Under the pieces are notes generated by a model. It did no database searches, was not told where the DNA came from, and was given only the letters and a program-made list of their open reading frames with translations. A stretch of DNA of 64,000 nt, from positions 30,817,001 to 30,881,000 of the forward strand of contig NC_092673.1 in the NCBI RefSeq assembly GCF_964355755.1, given 5' to 3'. Positions 23,063 through 35,207 of this stretch are shown here, in pieces. The position numbers were made by a program, and so were the translations under genes. How positions within the stretch are numbered: the stretch's first letter is position 1; every line of letters begins with the position of its first letter. The DNA comes from Antedon mediterranea (taxonomy: Eukaryota; Echinodermata; Crinoidea; Comatulida; Antedonidae).

Positions 23063-25222
23063 ATGGCCACGTATCATTCTGAAAATGAAAGCAATGTTGA
23101 GGATGAACCACCAGTAAAGCGATCAAAACATCTACATTTTGTGAGACCTCAGAATAGTGAAGCTGATGCAGATTCAGAAGGTGATTATTATTTAAATGCT
23201 CTTAATTCATATAGTCTATCATTTTCAATGAAACACAACATTAAAAACTGTCTTATGTAAACACTACATTTTATTTTTAAAATGTTATTTTCTTTATCAT
23301 ATTTTATTGGCAACAATTCAGATAGTAAACAGCTTTTCACGATCTCCATTTGGCGTTACAACTCTGTTGATCCCCGTAACTTTAACGATTGACAATAAAA
23401 AATGTCCGGAAATCATGATTTTCTATCCCTCAACTTTTCTATCCTTTCAGCTTTTTTTAAACAAGTTTTTTTTTTTATTAATAAGTAATTAATTAAAAGT
23501 AATGAAAACATTATTTGCAGGCGGTTTCCAAACGAAGGTTCTCTTAAAACTGGATGAGTTGAGAGAAACCCAAATTGAAGTTAAGCAAATTTTGAAAAAA
23601 TCAATAACTAGCGGGAGCAGGAGCGAAGGACCAGTAGTCACAGATTCAGAACAGTTAGATGCCAATAATCAATGTATTCCTCGACAATACGACGAGATGG
23701 CAGATTCTAAAGTTTACGATATCAAAAACTTAAAATATAAACTCAGTAAAGTGTATGAAGGCACTGAAAGGTACTGTTGGTTACGATTATGTTTATTCGA
23801 ACGCTTAAGTGTGGGTGATATTACAAATCCAGATTTTAATGGAAACGATTTATTTAATGCACTTCAAGACAAGGGTTTAATTGAACCAACCAATGTTAAT
23901 ATTCTCCTAGAGTTAACGGAGCTAACAGAAATAAAAGATGCTGAGAATCTTGTTAAAAAATACATAAATGACAACAACCTTCCGAAAACAGATGAATCAA
24001 AGTTGTCCTTATTCAGGAAACGATTGTTCAAAGCCATGAGAGAAGTTCAACCAGATGCATTGAGAGATCTTATCGCTTACTACGAAATAAGACAGCATGG
24101 CTATAAGAATATCTGGGACGTGGTTCTGAAGCTGGAGATCGATAGAGTTCTAGAAAATAAACCAGACAAGATAGAAAGGTTTGCGAATTGTCTGGGACCA
24201 GCGGTGAAAAACATCCTGATTGTTAAGGGTATGTACATTATATCATAAAATAAGCTAGTCTGTTTTTTAAAGTAATAAGCCTATTATTATTCTCGATTAG
24301 AACTATCTAATTTGTATTATTATTATTGAAGAATGTTCCCTTTAAACGATTTAATGTAATTTATTTAAGTTAATTTGAATCACTAAGTTGATAATAACTG
24401 GCTACTTTTTCATTTTAGACAATACTGTTAACAACGTATCATTGAGCAACCAATCCGAATCAAGTGAAGGTAAAATTTATATAATTTTTAATAGATGAAA
24501 TTAAAGTAGAAAAACAAGATGATACGGAATGATTATGATCATAATGATGATATAGACGGTAAATAAAGATGTTAAGCTTTTTATACTTCATAAAGGTGTA
24601 ATTGAATTTGTAGTTTTGCAGTACCATTGATCATGATTTGAATAAAAATGTTTATTATACTGACTTTTGTGTTTTTCTTCAATCCGTAGGAACAAATCTC
24701 TCGAATGGTGATTTTGATCAGTTAATCAAGGACTTTGCAGAATGGTACGATAAGCACCGCCTCCTAAACCAGCTAAAAGTTCTTTTCTTATATATTTTAG
24801 ATAACGTCCAAGCGTTGAAAGGGGTTACCAGAACATCCCACCTGTTAGATCTTTTAAGGGCGTCTGGACTATTGAGTCAAACAAATATTTCCATCCTGTA
24901 TGACATTTTAAAAGTAACTAACCAACTTGACTTCAAACCATCGCTTTTCAAAGATATCAAATACCATCATTCATTATCATTTGAACCACACACAATAACG
25001 ATTTTTAATCTGGGAAAGGATCTTAGTGATTCAGATGTAAAATCTCTTGATGGACGATACAACTTCCCTGACCTTAAGAAGTATGCAGACAGCTGGAGTT
25101 TGATTTTGGATTTTGAACCGAGAGGGCTGCTGAGTGAAGACAAACTAAAAAAAGTTAAAAAGCAGATAAATAAAAGGTTGATTGATTTTTTTTTTTTTTA
25201 TTTTATCATTGTTAATGTATAA
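23063..25222 (+). CDS. DED-repeat protein 2 (four exons)
   Basis: Exons 23063-23180, 23521-24228, 24419-24469 and 24690-25222, all GT-AG, all phase 1; 469 residues. The ATG at 23063 has a good context (gtgATGG). An acceptor-like acacag ends at 23044, so a 5' UTR intron is likely. Residues 1-39 are acidic with a basic PPVKRSKH; residues 46-66 form a possible coiled coil (KLDELRETQIEVKQ). Four DED-like units then follow as in the paralogue at 13168, which lacks these leading parts. Its start codon aligns with residue MADSK inside this protein. The last 15 residues (FFFFYFIIVNV) read like a T-run, so the true C-terminus may lie in an unseen exon. Role inferred: DED adaptor in death or immune signalling. 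Confidence 0.8.
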
Positions 25223-25299
25223 TAAACAACAAAGCGAAACTTTACTAATTTGCACAAAAACCTCTTTAAACATTTTTTGTTGTTGAATATGCCATTTTA

Positions 25300-25668
25300 A
25301 TGTCACATAATAATTTGCTAGAAGCAAATAAGATGCTGAAATCAGTTTATGGAAATTGTTTTATAGACCACACTCTGGCATTCTCTTTCGAGCAAGGATA
25401 TGATGCTTCCAAGTTTACACGCCATGGTCTCCACCTTAACAAATATGGAACATCTACACTGATAAAGAGTATAAATAAAGTAGTGTCTATTCTCTTCCCA
25501 GTCAAGAGACAAGAGCGCACAAAATCAGCGAATGTTCGATGTCACTACTGTAGCGAAAGTGGACATACACATAGAGTGTGTCGGCATGGAGGTCCAGTTA
25601 TCTGCTGGAAATGCAGGCAGAGCGGACATAAAGCAAAGCTATGCCAAGTTCAAGACATGCGAAAGTGA
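25300..25668 (+). pseudogene. LINE ORF1 end: esterase-like part plus two zinc knuckles
   Basis: The first 65 residues (FIDHTLAF, then DASKFTRHGLHLNKYG) match the end of an SGNH/GDSL esterase, with the catalytic Asp/His block D-G-x-H written here as RHGLHLN. Two CCHC knuckles follow: CHYCSESGHTHRVC and CWKCRQSGHKAKLC. Esterase-bearing ORF1 proteins are known in CR1-group LINEs. The N-terminal half with the catalytic serine is absent. The stop at 25666-25668 is 36 bases before ORF2. Confidence 0.7.
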
Positions 25669-27195
25669 GTTATTGGCAAAGAAGATATAGCCGACACAAA
25701 CTTAATGGTGTTAAATGATCAAGAACGAAATGTAAATATAATCAATGTTAATGCTTCACAACCAATTACTAATGCTAAAATTAATGCTGAATGTACTTAT
25801 GATAATAGTTTAAGTAATAATGTAAACCAAAGTGATTTTATGATAGATTCAAAATTAGGTTCTGATAGTAAAAACAAGCTAAATATATTCTATTGCAATG
25901 TAAGAAGTGTTAAAAATAAGTTGTATGATATAAATTCTCGATTTAATTCTTCATTTTATGATATTATATCTATGACAGAAACATGGCTTGACAATTCAAT
26001 TAATGATAGTCAGCTGTTTAATAACGATTATATAGTTTTTAGAAAGGATAGAAACTCACATGGTGGGGGAGTACTTATTGCTGTAAAAACATCATACCAT
26101 CTGAGTGTCATGAACTAAATGATAATATACTGGAGTTATTGTGGTTAGAGTGTTACACTGGTATCTATATATAAATTTACGTAAGGGCAAAAATCGGTAA
26201 ATCGCGCGTTATTTCTAGAATGTTTACTCGATGGTATATAAAGTTGGTTAGAATCTCAATACTGATTTTAACCACCTGATGAAACTCTGTTTACTAATTA
26301 AATTGAGTTAGACAATTAGTTATTGACGATTAAAACGAATTTAGGTTGAACGATTTGCCCCAAATAGGGGTGTTTTCCGACCGTAGTATACACTGTCTAA
26401 TAGATGTCCTCTCAAAAAATACCTGCACACAATAATACGAGGATGCTTCGCATTTTCCTATCTCCTCCTACGATAATTGTTTTTAATAGCTGAAAACCGG
26501 TTGAACAGCTCGCGTACAGTATCATAATGTTGAAGACAGGCCGATTTTCTTAAAAAAATACTATTTTAATAGATTTAATATACGTTTATACAAATGCATT
26601 GATTTGCGATGAATGGAACATCCCAATCTCTCAGTCTGCCAGTTTGTAGGTAAATTTATGAGCCCTCCATGGTTTAACACAAGTAGGTAAATTTATGGGC
26701 CCTTTGAGAATAAACTTAAAACTGAGATTTAAGCATCGCAATACTTTGACAATATTTTAAATACTGTACGTAACAACCATTTTCGTCGCCATTTGAATCG
26801 AAATTTTCTTGCTGTGAATGTGGTTACTGTTTATTGTATTAATTAGTAATTATAAAAAAGATAAACGTCGTACTGGTGTACTTTACTATTTCAATCGACT
26901 ATGACAGTGACAGTTTTAACAAAGTATTAAATCGGAAATGTTTTACTCTATTTAGTGGTATATTATTTATAGGCCTATAAAACATGAAAAAATGTTACTG
27001 AATGGATAAAGAATATATTAAAAAATTGCTCCTCTTTGTACCTATCCTCATCCCCAACCCTAATGTTAGATACAAAACACAAATTGGGGTTGTTTAAATG
27101 AGTCAAAATAAAAAATTTGGGCTCATTTTGTGACAAGTTTCTTTTCCAGAAGTAATTCCCAGGGTGCTAATTTTGGTTGACTACATAAATCATTG

Positions 27196-30100
27196 TAGTA
27201 GAGCAGTTAATGACATGAGCTGTGCATTTTATTACCAAAGCATGAAACTTGGCACAAAGTTTCTTTAATGTATTTAGATTCAAAATATCGGGGGGTGCCA
27301 AGCGTCCAACGTCCGGTATGGCGGCCATCTTGATTTCAAAATGGCCACCATAAAAACAAAAAATGTTCATATCTTGGCAACTATACACATTAGAGACTTA
27401 ATTATGGTCTCAAATTGTTCACAAACTATATATTTCTATTTGCTCTAATGAAAATTTTTGTCCAAAAATGACCGGAAATGACGTTTCTTTCAGTTTGCCC
27501 TTTGACCTCGTATTTGTATATCTCTGTAACTACTGGTCATTTTCAATCGATTTTGGTGTAATTTTGTTCAGAATAAATACATTTATATTTGTAGTAATGA
27601 AACATTCTCACATAAAATGACCGGAAATACAATTTATGACCTTTGAAATTTATTTATTGATTTTTAATTAGGTGAATATACTGTATGTGGTTTTTGTTGG
27701 TCTTTGAACTTTGACCTGATAGGCGTAATTATATTAAATGATTAATGGACTTAAATTGTATATAGTACATAAAATTGGTAAACATTGTGCTTGGTGGTAC
27801 CATTAGTTCAATGATGTTGGCACCTTCTGATTCGCTAAAAGTTTTAATAGTTTGACAGAGGAAATAACATACATGTTATGGAATACCGTAAAACCTCGAA
27901 AAGGTGATAGTATGAGCTTCTTTTCGAGATAGACTGTATTTGAATGTCAAATGAAAAGTATGATGATCGTGTTTATATCAATATATTATTAATGACCTTA
28001 CAAAGAACCCTTTATATTTCAACAATCAAGCCTCAGTTATTCTACAATTTATTGTTTTCCAAGTGGTATTTTGATTGTATCTTCTTTTTGTATGCTTCCT
28101 CGGTTAATATGGTCCTACTCCTCCTTCTTTGTCTGTATGGTCTTATACCCCATTCTTTGTCTGTGGATGGTCTTATACCCCATTCTTTGTCTGTGGATGG
28201 TCTTATACCCCCTTCTTTGTCTGTGGATGGTCTTACACCCCCTTCTGTGCGTGTTGATGGTATTACACCCCTTTCTTTGTGTGTGGATGGTCTTACATCC
28301 CTTTCTTTGCATGTAGATGGTCTTCCACCCCTTCTTTGTCTGTGGATGGTCCTACACTTCCTTCTTTGTCTGTGGATGGTCCTACACCCCTTCTTTGTCT
28401 GCGGATGGTCCTAAAACCCCTTCTTTGTCTGTGGATGGTCTTATACCCCCTTCTTTGTCTGTAAGTGGTCCTATACCCTTTCTTTGTCAGTGGATGGTCT
28501 TACACCCGCTTCTTTGTCTGTGGATGGTCCTACACCCCCTTCTTTGTCTGTGGATGGCCTTACACCCCTTTCTTTGTCTGTGGACGGTAGTATACCCCCT
28601 TCTGTGCCTGTTGATGGTATTACACCCTTTGTTTTGTCTGTTGATGGTATTACACCCTTTTCTTTGTCTGTTGATGGTATTACACCCTTTTCTTTGTCTG
28701 TGGATGGTATTACACCTCTTTTTTTGTGTGTGGATGGTATTACACCCCTTTTTTGTGTGTGGATGGTCTTACACCCCTTCTTTGTCTGTGGATGGTCTTA
28801 CACACCCTTCTTTCTCTGTCGATGGTCTTATACACCTTCTTTGTCTGTGGATGGTCTTATACCCCCTTCTTTGTCTGTGGATGGTCCTACATCCCCTTCT
28901 TTGTCTGTGGATGGTCCTACACCCCCTTCTTTGTCTGTGGATGGTCCTACACCACCTTCTTTGTCTGTGGATGGTCTTATACCCCCTTCTTTGTCTGTGG
29001 AGGGTCCTACGCCCCCTTCTTTGTCTGTAAGTGGTTCTATACCCCCTTCTTTGTCAGTGAATGGTCTTACACCCCCTTCTTTGTCTTTGGAGGGTCCTAC
29101 TCCCCCTTCTTTGTCTGTGGATGGTCTTACACCCCTTCTTTGTCTGTGGATGGTCTTACACCCCCTTCTTTGTCTGTAGATGGCCTTACACCCCTTTCTT
29201 TGTCTGTGGATGGTCTTACACCCCCTTCTTTGTCTGTGGATGGTCTTACACCCCCTTCTTTGTCTGTGGATGGTCTTATACCCCCTTCTTTGTCTGTAAG
29301 TGGTCCTATACCCCCTTCTTTGTCAGTGGATGGTCTTACACCCCCTTCTTTGTCTGTGGAGGGTCCTACGCCCCCTTCTTTGTCTGTAGATGGCCTTACA
29401 CCCCTTTCTTTGTCTGTGGATGGTCTTATACCCCCTTCTTTGTGTGTGGATGGTCTTACACCCCGTTTGTCTGTGGATGGTCTTACACCTCCTTCTTTGT
29501 CTGTGGATTGATTTATACCTCATTCTTTGTCTGTAAGTGGTCCTATATCCCCTTCTTTGTCAGTGGATGGTCTTACACCCCCTTCTTTGTCTGTGGAGGG
29601 TCCTACGCCCCCTTCTTTGTCTGTTGATGGTCTTACACCCCCTTCTTTGTCTGTGGATGGTCTTACACCCCCTTCTTTGTCTGTGGATGGTCCTACACCC
29701 CTTCTTTGTCTGTAGATGGCCTTCCCCTTTCTTTATCTGTGGATGGTCTTATACCCCCTTCTTTGTCTGTGGATGGTTTTATACCCCCTTCTTTGTCTGT
29801 GGATGGTCTTATACCCCCTTCTTTGTCTGTGGATGGTCTTATACCCCCTTCTTTGTCTGTGGATGGTCTGGACCCACTACTTTGATTGATTAAATCAGAC
29901 AATGTTTCTTGTATGATTAGGAGACCAAGACCTTCAAAGTGAAAGTCCACAGGTGGATGCCTAAAAAGGTCTTGTAGAGAACAGTATATTGTAGGTCCAT
30001 GTCACTAATTTGAGGATTACTTGAATAATTATATTGAGATGTCTTTTACGAATTGATTTGGTTCGGATTTTGCTAAAAAATCAATGACTATAGAGAAAAT

Positions 30101-31012
30101 CGAGGAAAAGGATTCAGATGATTTACAGCAAAGGCTCATTACCATAAAAATTGAGTACATTTGTTTAGATGTTTAGAACTTTTCGAACGAAAGAATGCTA
30201 CTTTACATCAAAAATATTTCCATGGCATCTAACAATTCAATTCAACTTTTATTTCAGACAATTGTCCATACATTACAAAAAAAAAAGAAAAGATGAAGGA
30301 GAGAGGACCAAAACTTTTATATAACGATTGACACATCACAGTTTAGCAAACAAGTCGGCATGAGCTCAGTGATTGCTGTTTCTCAGTAATCTGTCATACT
30401 TTACGCCTATCCTATCACATCAAAAGTCAAAAATTCAGAATAATAAATTCCTGGTCATTTTTGCATTAAGTGTCATTTATTTCGGTAAAACAAATTAGGT
30501 GCATTTATACCAATGTAAACCCCATACAGTATGTTCACATAATTATATATGTCAAAGGTTATAAATTGTATTTCCAGTCATTTTATGTGAAAATGTTTCA
30601 TTACTACAAATATAAATGTCTCTATTCTGAACAAAATGACACCAAAATCGATTGAAAATGATCAGTAGTTACTGAGATATACAGATAAGAGGTCAAAGGT
30701 CAAACTGGAAGAAACGCCATTTCCGGTCATTTTTTGACAAAACTTTTCATTAGAGCAAATAGAAATATGTGGTTTGTGAACAATTTGAGACCATAATTAA
30801 GTCTCTAATGTGTATAGTTGCCAAGATATGAACACTTTTTGTTTTTATGGTGGCCATTTTGAAATCAAGATGGCCGCCATACCGGACGTTGGACACTTGG
30901 CACCCCCCGATATTTTGAATCTATATACATCAAAGAAACTTTGTGGCAAGTTTCATGCTTTGGTAATAAAGTGCACAACTTGGCTATTTTTATGGCCTTA
31001 ACTGCTCTACTA
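27196..31012. mobile_element. 3.8-kb element with 540-615-bp terminal inverted repeats and a minisatellite core
   Basis: The ends are tagtagagcagttaa (27196) and ttaactgctctacta (ending 31012), flanked by TTG at 27193-27195 and 31013-31015. The Helitron copy at 20264 gives the empty site (TCG in place of TTG), which fixes the borders. The arms run to about 27733 and from about 30396, and include gaccggaaatgacgtttc-type and gcggccatcttgatttc-type words. There is no transposase. The superfamily is unassigned: 3-bp duplications occur in PIF/Harbinger, CACTA, Academ and Zator elements. Confidence 0.85.
28111..29866 (+). repeat. 30-bp minisatellite, about 58 units
   Basis: The unit is close to ggatggtcttaca plus ccccc plus ttctttgtctgt. 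Because 30 is a multiple of three and the unit has no stop, several frames stay open for hundreds of codons and read as decapeptide repeats (for example PPSLSVDGLT). A few units lack one base, which shifts frames. Sub-variants (gtaagtgg, ggagggtcctacg) recur in blocks, showing higher-order duplication of 300-odd bases around 28980-29620. Confidence 0.95.
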
Positions 31013-33816
31013 TTGTGTCTATTTATTCGTTTCTGTAAACGACGATATTGTAGTCCTGCGGTACATACATTTGAAATCGCCAATTTTTTGACGCTGAAAT
31101 TACTATGTAGGGCCTATTCGAGAACCATCTGTGGGCACGACCTAGATGGTACGCGAGCGAAGCGAGCGTACCATCTAGTTGGGAAAATTCTTATAGGTGT
31201 ATATTACAGACCACCATCTTCCAATATTCAATACACAAATGATTTATACACCAATTTAGAAAAAGTACAAAGAAAAATGACTCAGTACAGATTGGTTTCG
31301 CTTATTGGTGATTTTAATATACATATTGAATGGAATGATATACAGGTAGATAAAAGTAGTAGTTTAACTAGCCTAGCTAATGGTCTATTAGATGCAACAA
31401 ACTCTACTGGGTTAGTTCAAGTCTTAAAACAACCATCGTATATTACACGTGATAGTAAAGGACATTTCTTAGATTTAGTATTTGTTTCTAATTCACTACT
31501 GATTGAAAAATGTCGAACAATTTATAATTTTGAATCATGTGATCATGAAGCAGTTGAGATCTCTGTTAAAGTGTCGTGCTAAGGACATAACTAAAACTAT
31601 ATGCTCTTAAAAAGGCTGATTTTTCAAAAATGCAGACTATATTAGATAATTTTAATTGGGAGAATTGTTTTCAATTTAATGATATTAGTGATATATGGGA
31701 AAGTATTTCTAGTAGTAATATCAATTTTGCAATTTCAAAATCTCTAGTGTACCAACTAAGAAATGTAAAAAATCGAAATCTTTTCCCTGGATAACTCCAG
31801 AAATCAAAAAGCTTTGTACAAAGAAAAGAAAGTTGTACACAATTGATAAACAAGTAGGAACTGAAGAAAGCATAAATAAATTCAAATCGTGTAGCAGGGA
31901 ATTAAAAAAGTAAATTGTAGCCATCGGGATTATGTTGTAAATATTTCAAACAAAGCTACAACTGATATAAAACAATTCTGGGCGTATATAAGGTCTATAA
32001 AAAATGACTCAGATGTTATTAGATTTAAGATAAATAACACAATGGTATCCTGATGCTAAGGTGTTGGCTAATCTTTTCAATACACAATTTGTAAACAACT
32101 TTTGCATAGATAATGATCAGCATTGTGATTTGGATACAATAGATTGTCTTACCAACTTTGAATGTGAACCCTTTGTGATGCCTGAGGTATTTTATGCCCT
32201 CTCACAGTTAAATGTATCCAAATCACCAGGACCTGATTGTTTGCTTCCAATATTCTTAAAGTCATGTAAGGCACAATTGGCTAATATTTTATGTACCTTC
32301 TTTAATTTAACTGTACAAAAAGGTATTTTACCAAAACAATGAAAGGATGCAAATGTTGTACCTATTTTCAAAAGAAATGGAAAACCCAAAGACGAAATGA
32401 AAAGCTATCGTCCAGTGTCTTTAACTCCCATAATTTGTAAGATTATTGAGAAATTGCTTTGCTATCGTTTGAGGGAATATCTATAATATAATAATATCCT
32501 TTCAGAAAATCAGTTTGGGTTTAGACAAATGTATAGTACTGAACTTTTACTTTCAAAGGTTTTTCATTCATGGGCACAGAGCTTAGAACTTAAAGGCTGT
32601 AAAAATATTGATATTATTTTTCTTGATTTTTCGTCTGCATTTGATAAGGTGTCTCATAAAAGATTAATTAAGAAACTTAATAACTGTGGCATTGGTGGAA
32701 ACACTAATGCATGGATTACAGATTTTCTTTCAAATAGACGCCAAAGGGTTATTTACAGAGGAGAACAGTCAGAGTGGGTAAATGTTACTTCAGGGCTACC
32801 ACAAGGGTCAGTTTTGGGCCATCTTTTATTTTTGATTTACGTAAGTAATATTGTAAATAATATTTCTTCTTCACTTTTTCAATTTGCTGATGATCACACA
32901 TTACCACGTCCTATTTATAACAATAATGATTGTAAATTGCTTCAAAAGGATTTAGATTTAATTGCTAAATGGGCAAATGTAAACAAACTTCCCTTAAATC
33001 CTGTCAAATGCGCCGTAATGCATGTTACAAGATGTAAAGAGATAGTTAACTGCCAGGGATTATACCATAGAATCAGACAATATTCCTAAAGTTACAGAAT
33101 TCAAATTTCTAGGTGTGTATGTAAATAGTTCGTTGTCTTGTCATACACAAGTTAATTATATTATGTTGTAAAGCAAGCAGATTGCTTGGTTTCATTTCAA
33201 ACTGTAGTAGAAATATGTCCTGGTTAGCTATGTTGAACTCATACAAAGCTCTATTACTTCCAGTGGTTACCTACTGTTGTTCAATGTGGGCACCATTTAA
33301 GAAATCATATATTAATAGAATAAAAAGTATACAAAGGAAAGCAACAAGGATAATAATGTTTAGAAAGGAAGGTTCCTGGGACACATCTTATTTTCATAGG
33401 TTGAAAGTGCTTGAATTATTATCTATTGATGACTTGTTTAAATTACATTCATTAGGATTTAAGGTGTTGAAAGGTTACTGTCCCCATTCTTTCAATGAGT
33501 ATATTAAAACTAGTGAAAGATGTCCTGGTAGGCGTTTACGTTGGAATTCGAAAGGCAATACTTTTCATAATTCTGTATTTGTTTCCTTTCCTAGACTATG
33601 GGAGCAAATACCAAATGACATAAAAGATTCACAAACAATTTCAATATTTAAGGCTGCTCTAACAAAACACTATATTTCATGTTATGTATAGTTTATTTGG
33701 TTTTATCTTAACTGTTTGTATTGTATGAAATGAGTGCAGAATCTGTTTGGGCTTTAGCCTATTCTCATTCCTGGTTATTTTTACATTGATGACCGAATAA
33801 ATATTATTATTATTAT

Positions 33817-34104
33817 CCACTCTTTGAACAAAAATTGGATCTAAACAAAATTTATTTACCTGAAAAAAACAAAAAAAATGGTAAAATTGGCTGCTAGTCA
33901 ATAGATTTTTGGTTGAATTTAATCATTTATGTTATTTCATAAGTGAACAATTTTTGTTTTGTTTATGTGATTAACAAAATGGCCTATTTAAAGTCTGATT
34001 TAATTAATCTTCATTTTTCATGTTTTTGGGGGACAATACATCTTTAAAAGGGAGAGGTCTTTTAACTTATTTTAAAAGGTATAATGGTCATTTCTAGTAT
34101 TTTA
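33817..34104. other. Unassigned stretch
   Basis: No gene or repeat recognised between the LINE tail and the next LINE remnant. Confidence 0.3.
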
Positions 34105-34590
34105 TTTTTCAACAATTACTTATAATGTTATTCAAGTGTCTAAAGGATCATGCTCCATGCTACTTATTAAACAAATTTATTTTGAATGATTGCTTGCACT
34201 CATATTGTACACGTAGTCAGCGTAATAATACACTCATTGAACCATCATGGAAAAATACATAAGGTAAAAGAACTTTTGTATATCGATCAACCAAATTATG
34301 GAACAAACTTTTAAATGACTAACTATGTAACTTTATGACACATTCTCACCTTTTAAAAATTCAATCCAAATTACTGATTAAGTTTACATTGAATCCCTTC
34401 CATCATTATATACTGTATGTTTTGTAGATAGTTACATTTTTTGTTATTGTGTGTGTACTAATGTAAATTACTGTGTTAGTTGTCTTTGAATTATTTTTAA
34501 TATTGTTAATGTTCTCTACTGAACCACTTTTGATTTAGCATGTCATTCAGTATATAGACAGAATAGTTAAATAAACTGTTATCCCAGTTA
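34105..34590 (+). mobile_element. LINE 3' end remnant
   Basis: One plus-strand frame reads CLKDHAPCYLLNKF, then YCTRSQRNNTLIEPS and RSTKLWNKLLND, with stops between: the conserved last part of a CR1/L2-type ORF2. An aataaa near 34571 may mark the 3' end. It is 5'-truncated and decayed. Confidence 0.7.
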
Positions 34591-34683
34591 GTCGATTTGA
34601 AAGGCTAAAAAACAAATCATAAGTAATTCATGACCCATAATTATGATCCGACTGTTTAGAGGGTTTAGGTTAAGTTATGAAGA

Positions 34684-35058
34684 AAGATATGCACTGGCAT
34701 AACACGGGTGAATGCTTAAGTTATTGTATAAACAAGTTTGAAATATTTACATTGTTGCTTCAGGATAATCACTAGTTTTTGCCACAAAAGCTGTACAGGT
34801 GTACAGCAAGATTGATGAATTTAAAATTTCATCGGTGCAGCGAAAATGTCAAAACACATAATAATTGAGTGCATAATTGTCAAGTAAATGCACATTCTCC
34901 AGCCTCATCAGTGCCTTATACTTTCCGATTTGGGTCAATAAATATTATTTTTGTATATAATAGCCTTATGAAATTCATGTAAAGTGTATTATTATACTAA
35001 TATTATAAAATATTGATAGTTTGGCGTCACGTGATAATCCTCGCTTATCGATGCATTT
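34684..35058 (+). repeat. Dispersed repeat, copy 2
   Basis: Direct copy of 15330-15682, with small indels in the middle and an extra AT-rich block near 34990. Confidence 0.85.
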
Positions 35059-35207
35059 TTAGAGACACTTTTTTTTCCATAATTGTGTTAACCCAATCCC
35101 CCCTCCCTTATTTATAACTTAATTACATATGAAAAACATATTAATTATTGAACTAAAATTCTGCTTCTTAAAAGGAATGAACATGATATTTTACACCGTA
35201 CAATCCT

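Larger units (their letters stand above)
26164..31179 (+). mobile_element. Non-autonomous Helitron, copy B, carrying a 3.8-kb insertion
   Basis: It starts TCTATATATAAATTTACG after an A and ends CTAGT before a T, with a perfect 13-bp-stem hairpin at 31142-31178 over an 11-base loop. These are Helitron termini and the A/T insertion site. Without the 3.8-kb insert it is about 1.2 kb and matches copy A in reverse. It interrupts the LINE endonuclease between the ECYTG and KILIGVYY blocks. An alternative reading is a 3-bp TGG duplication (26159-26161, 31180-31182), which would restore the LINE frame exactly; the A/T reading would need a 1-base loss. Confidence 0.75.
25705..33691 (+). pseudogene. 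LINE ORF2 in two halves with many breaks
   Basis: Left half: FYCNVRSVKNKL, MTETWLDNS, GGGVLIAVK, then a frameshift near 26100. After the Helitron come IGVYYRPPS, LIGDFNIHI and ESCDHEAV (31180-31580), then frame changes to 32060. Reverse transcriptase: SKSPGPDCLLP, KSYRPVSLTP, LDFSSAFDKVSH, GLPQGSVLG and FADDHTL (FADD in place of YADD, both aspartates kept). Stops occur at 32341 (probable Trp codon) and near 32485, with a frameshift near 33060. The C-terminal domain 33182-33691 ends the protein. Confidence 0.85.
25295..33816 (+). mobile_element. CR1-group LINE split by a 5-kb insertion
   Basis: The left part (25295-26163) holds the ORF1 end and the first third of the endonuclease. The right part (31180-33816) holds the rest of ORF2 and a 3' end of aataaatattattattattat, the short-repeat tail typical of CR1-group elements. 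Its 5' end is cut inside the ORF1 esterase and lies only about 70 bases after DED gene 2. There are many stops and frame changes. Confidence 0.85.

Noticed and set aside
28071-29950. Several long open frames (60-260 codons) on both strands
   Set aside because: All are readings of the 30-bp stop-free minisatellite; no start context, no family and no codon signal.
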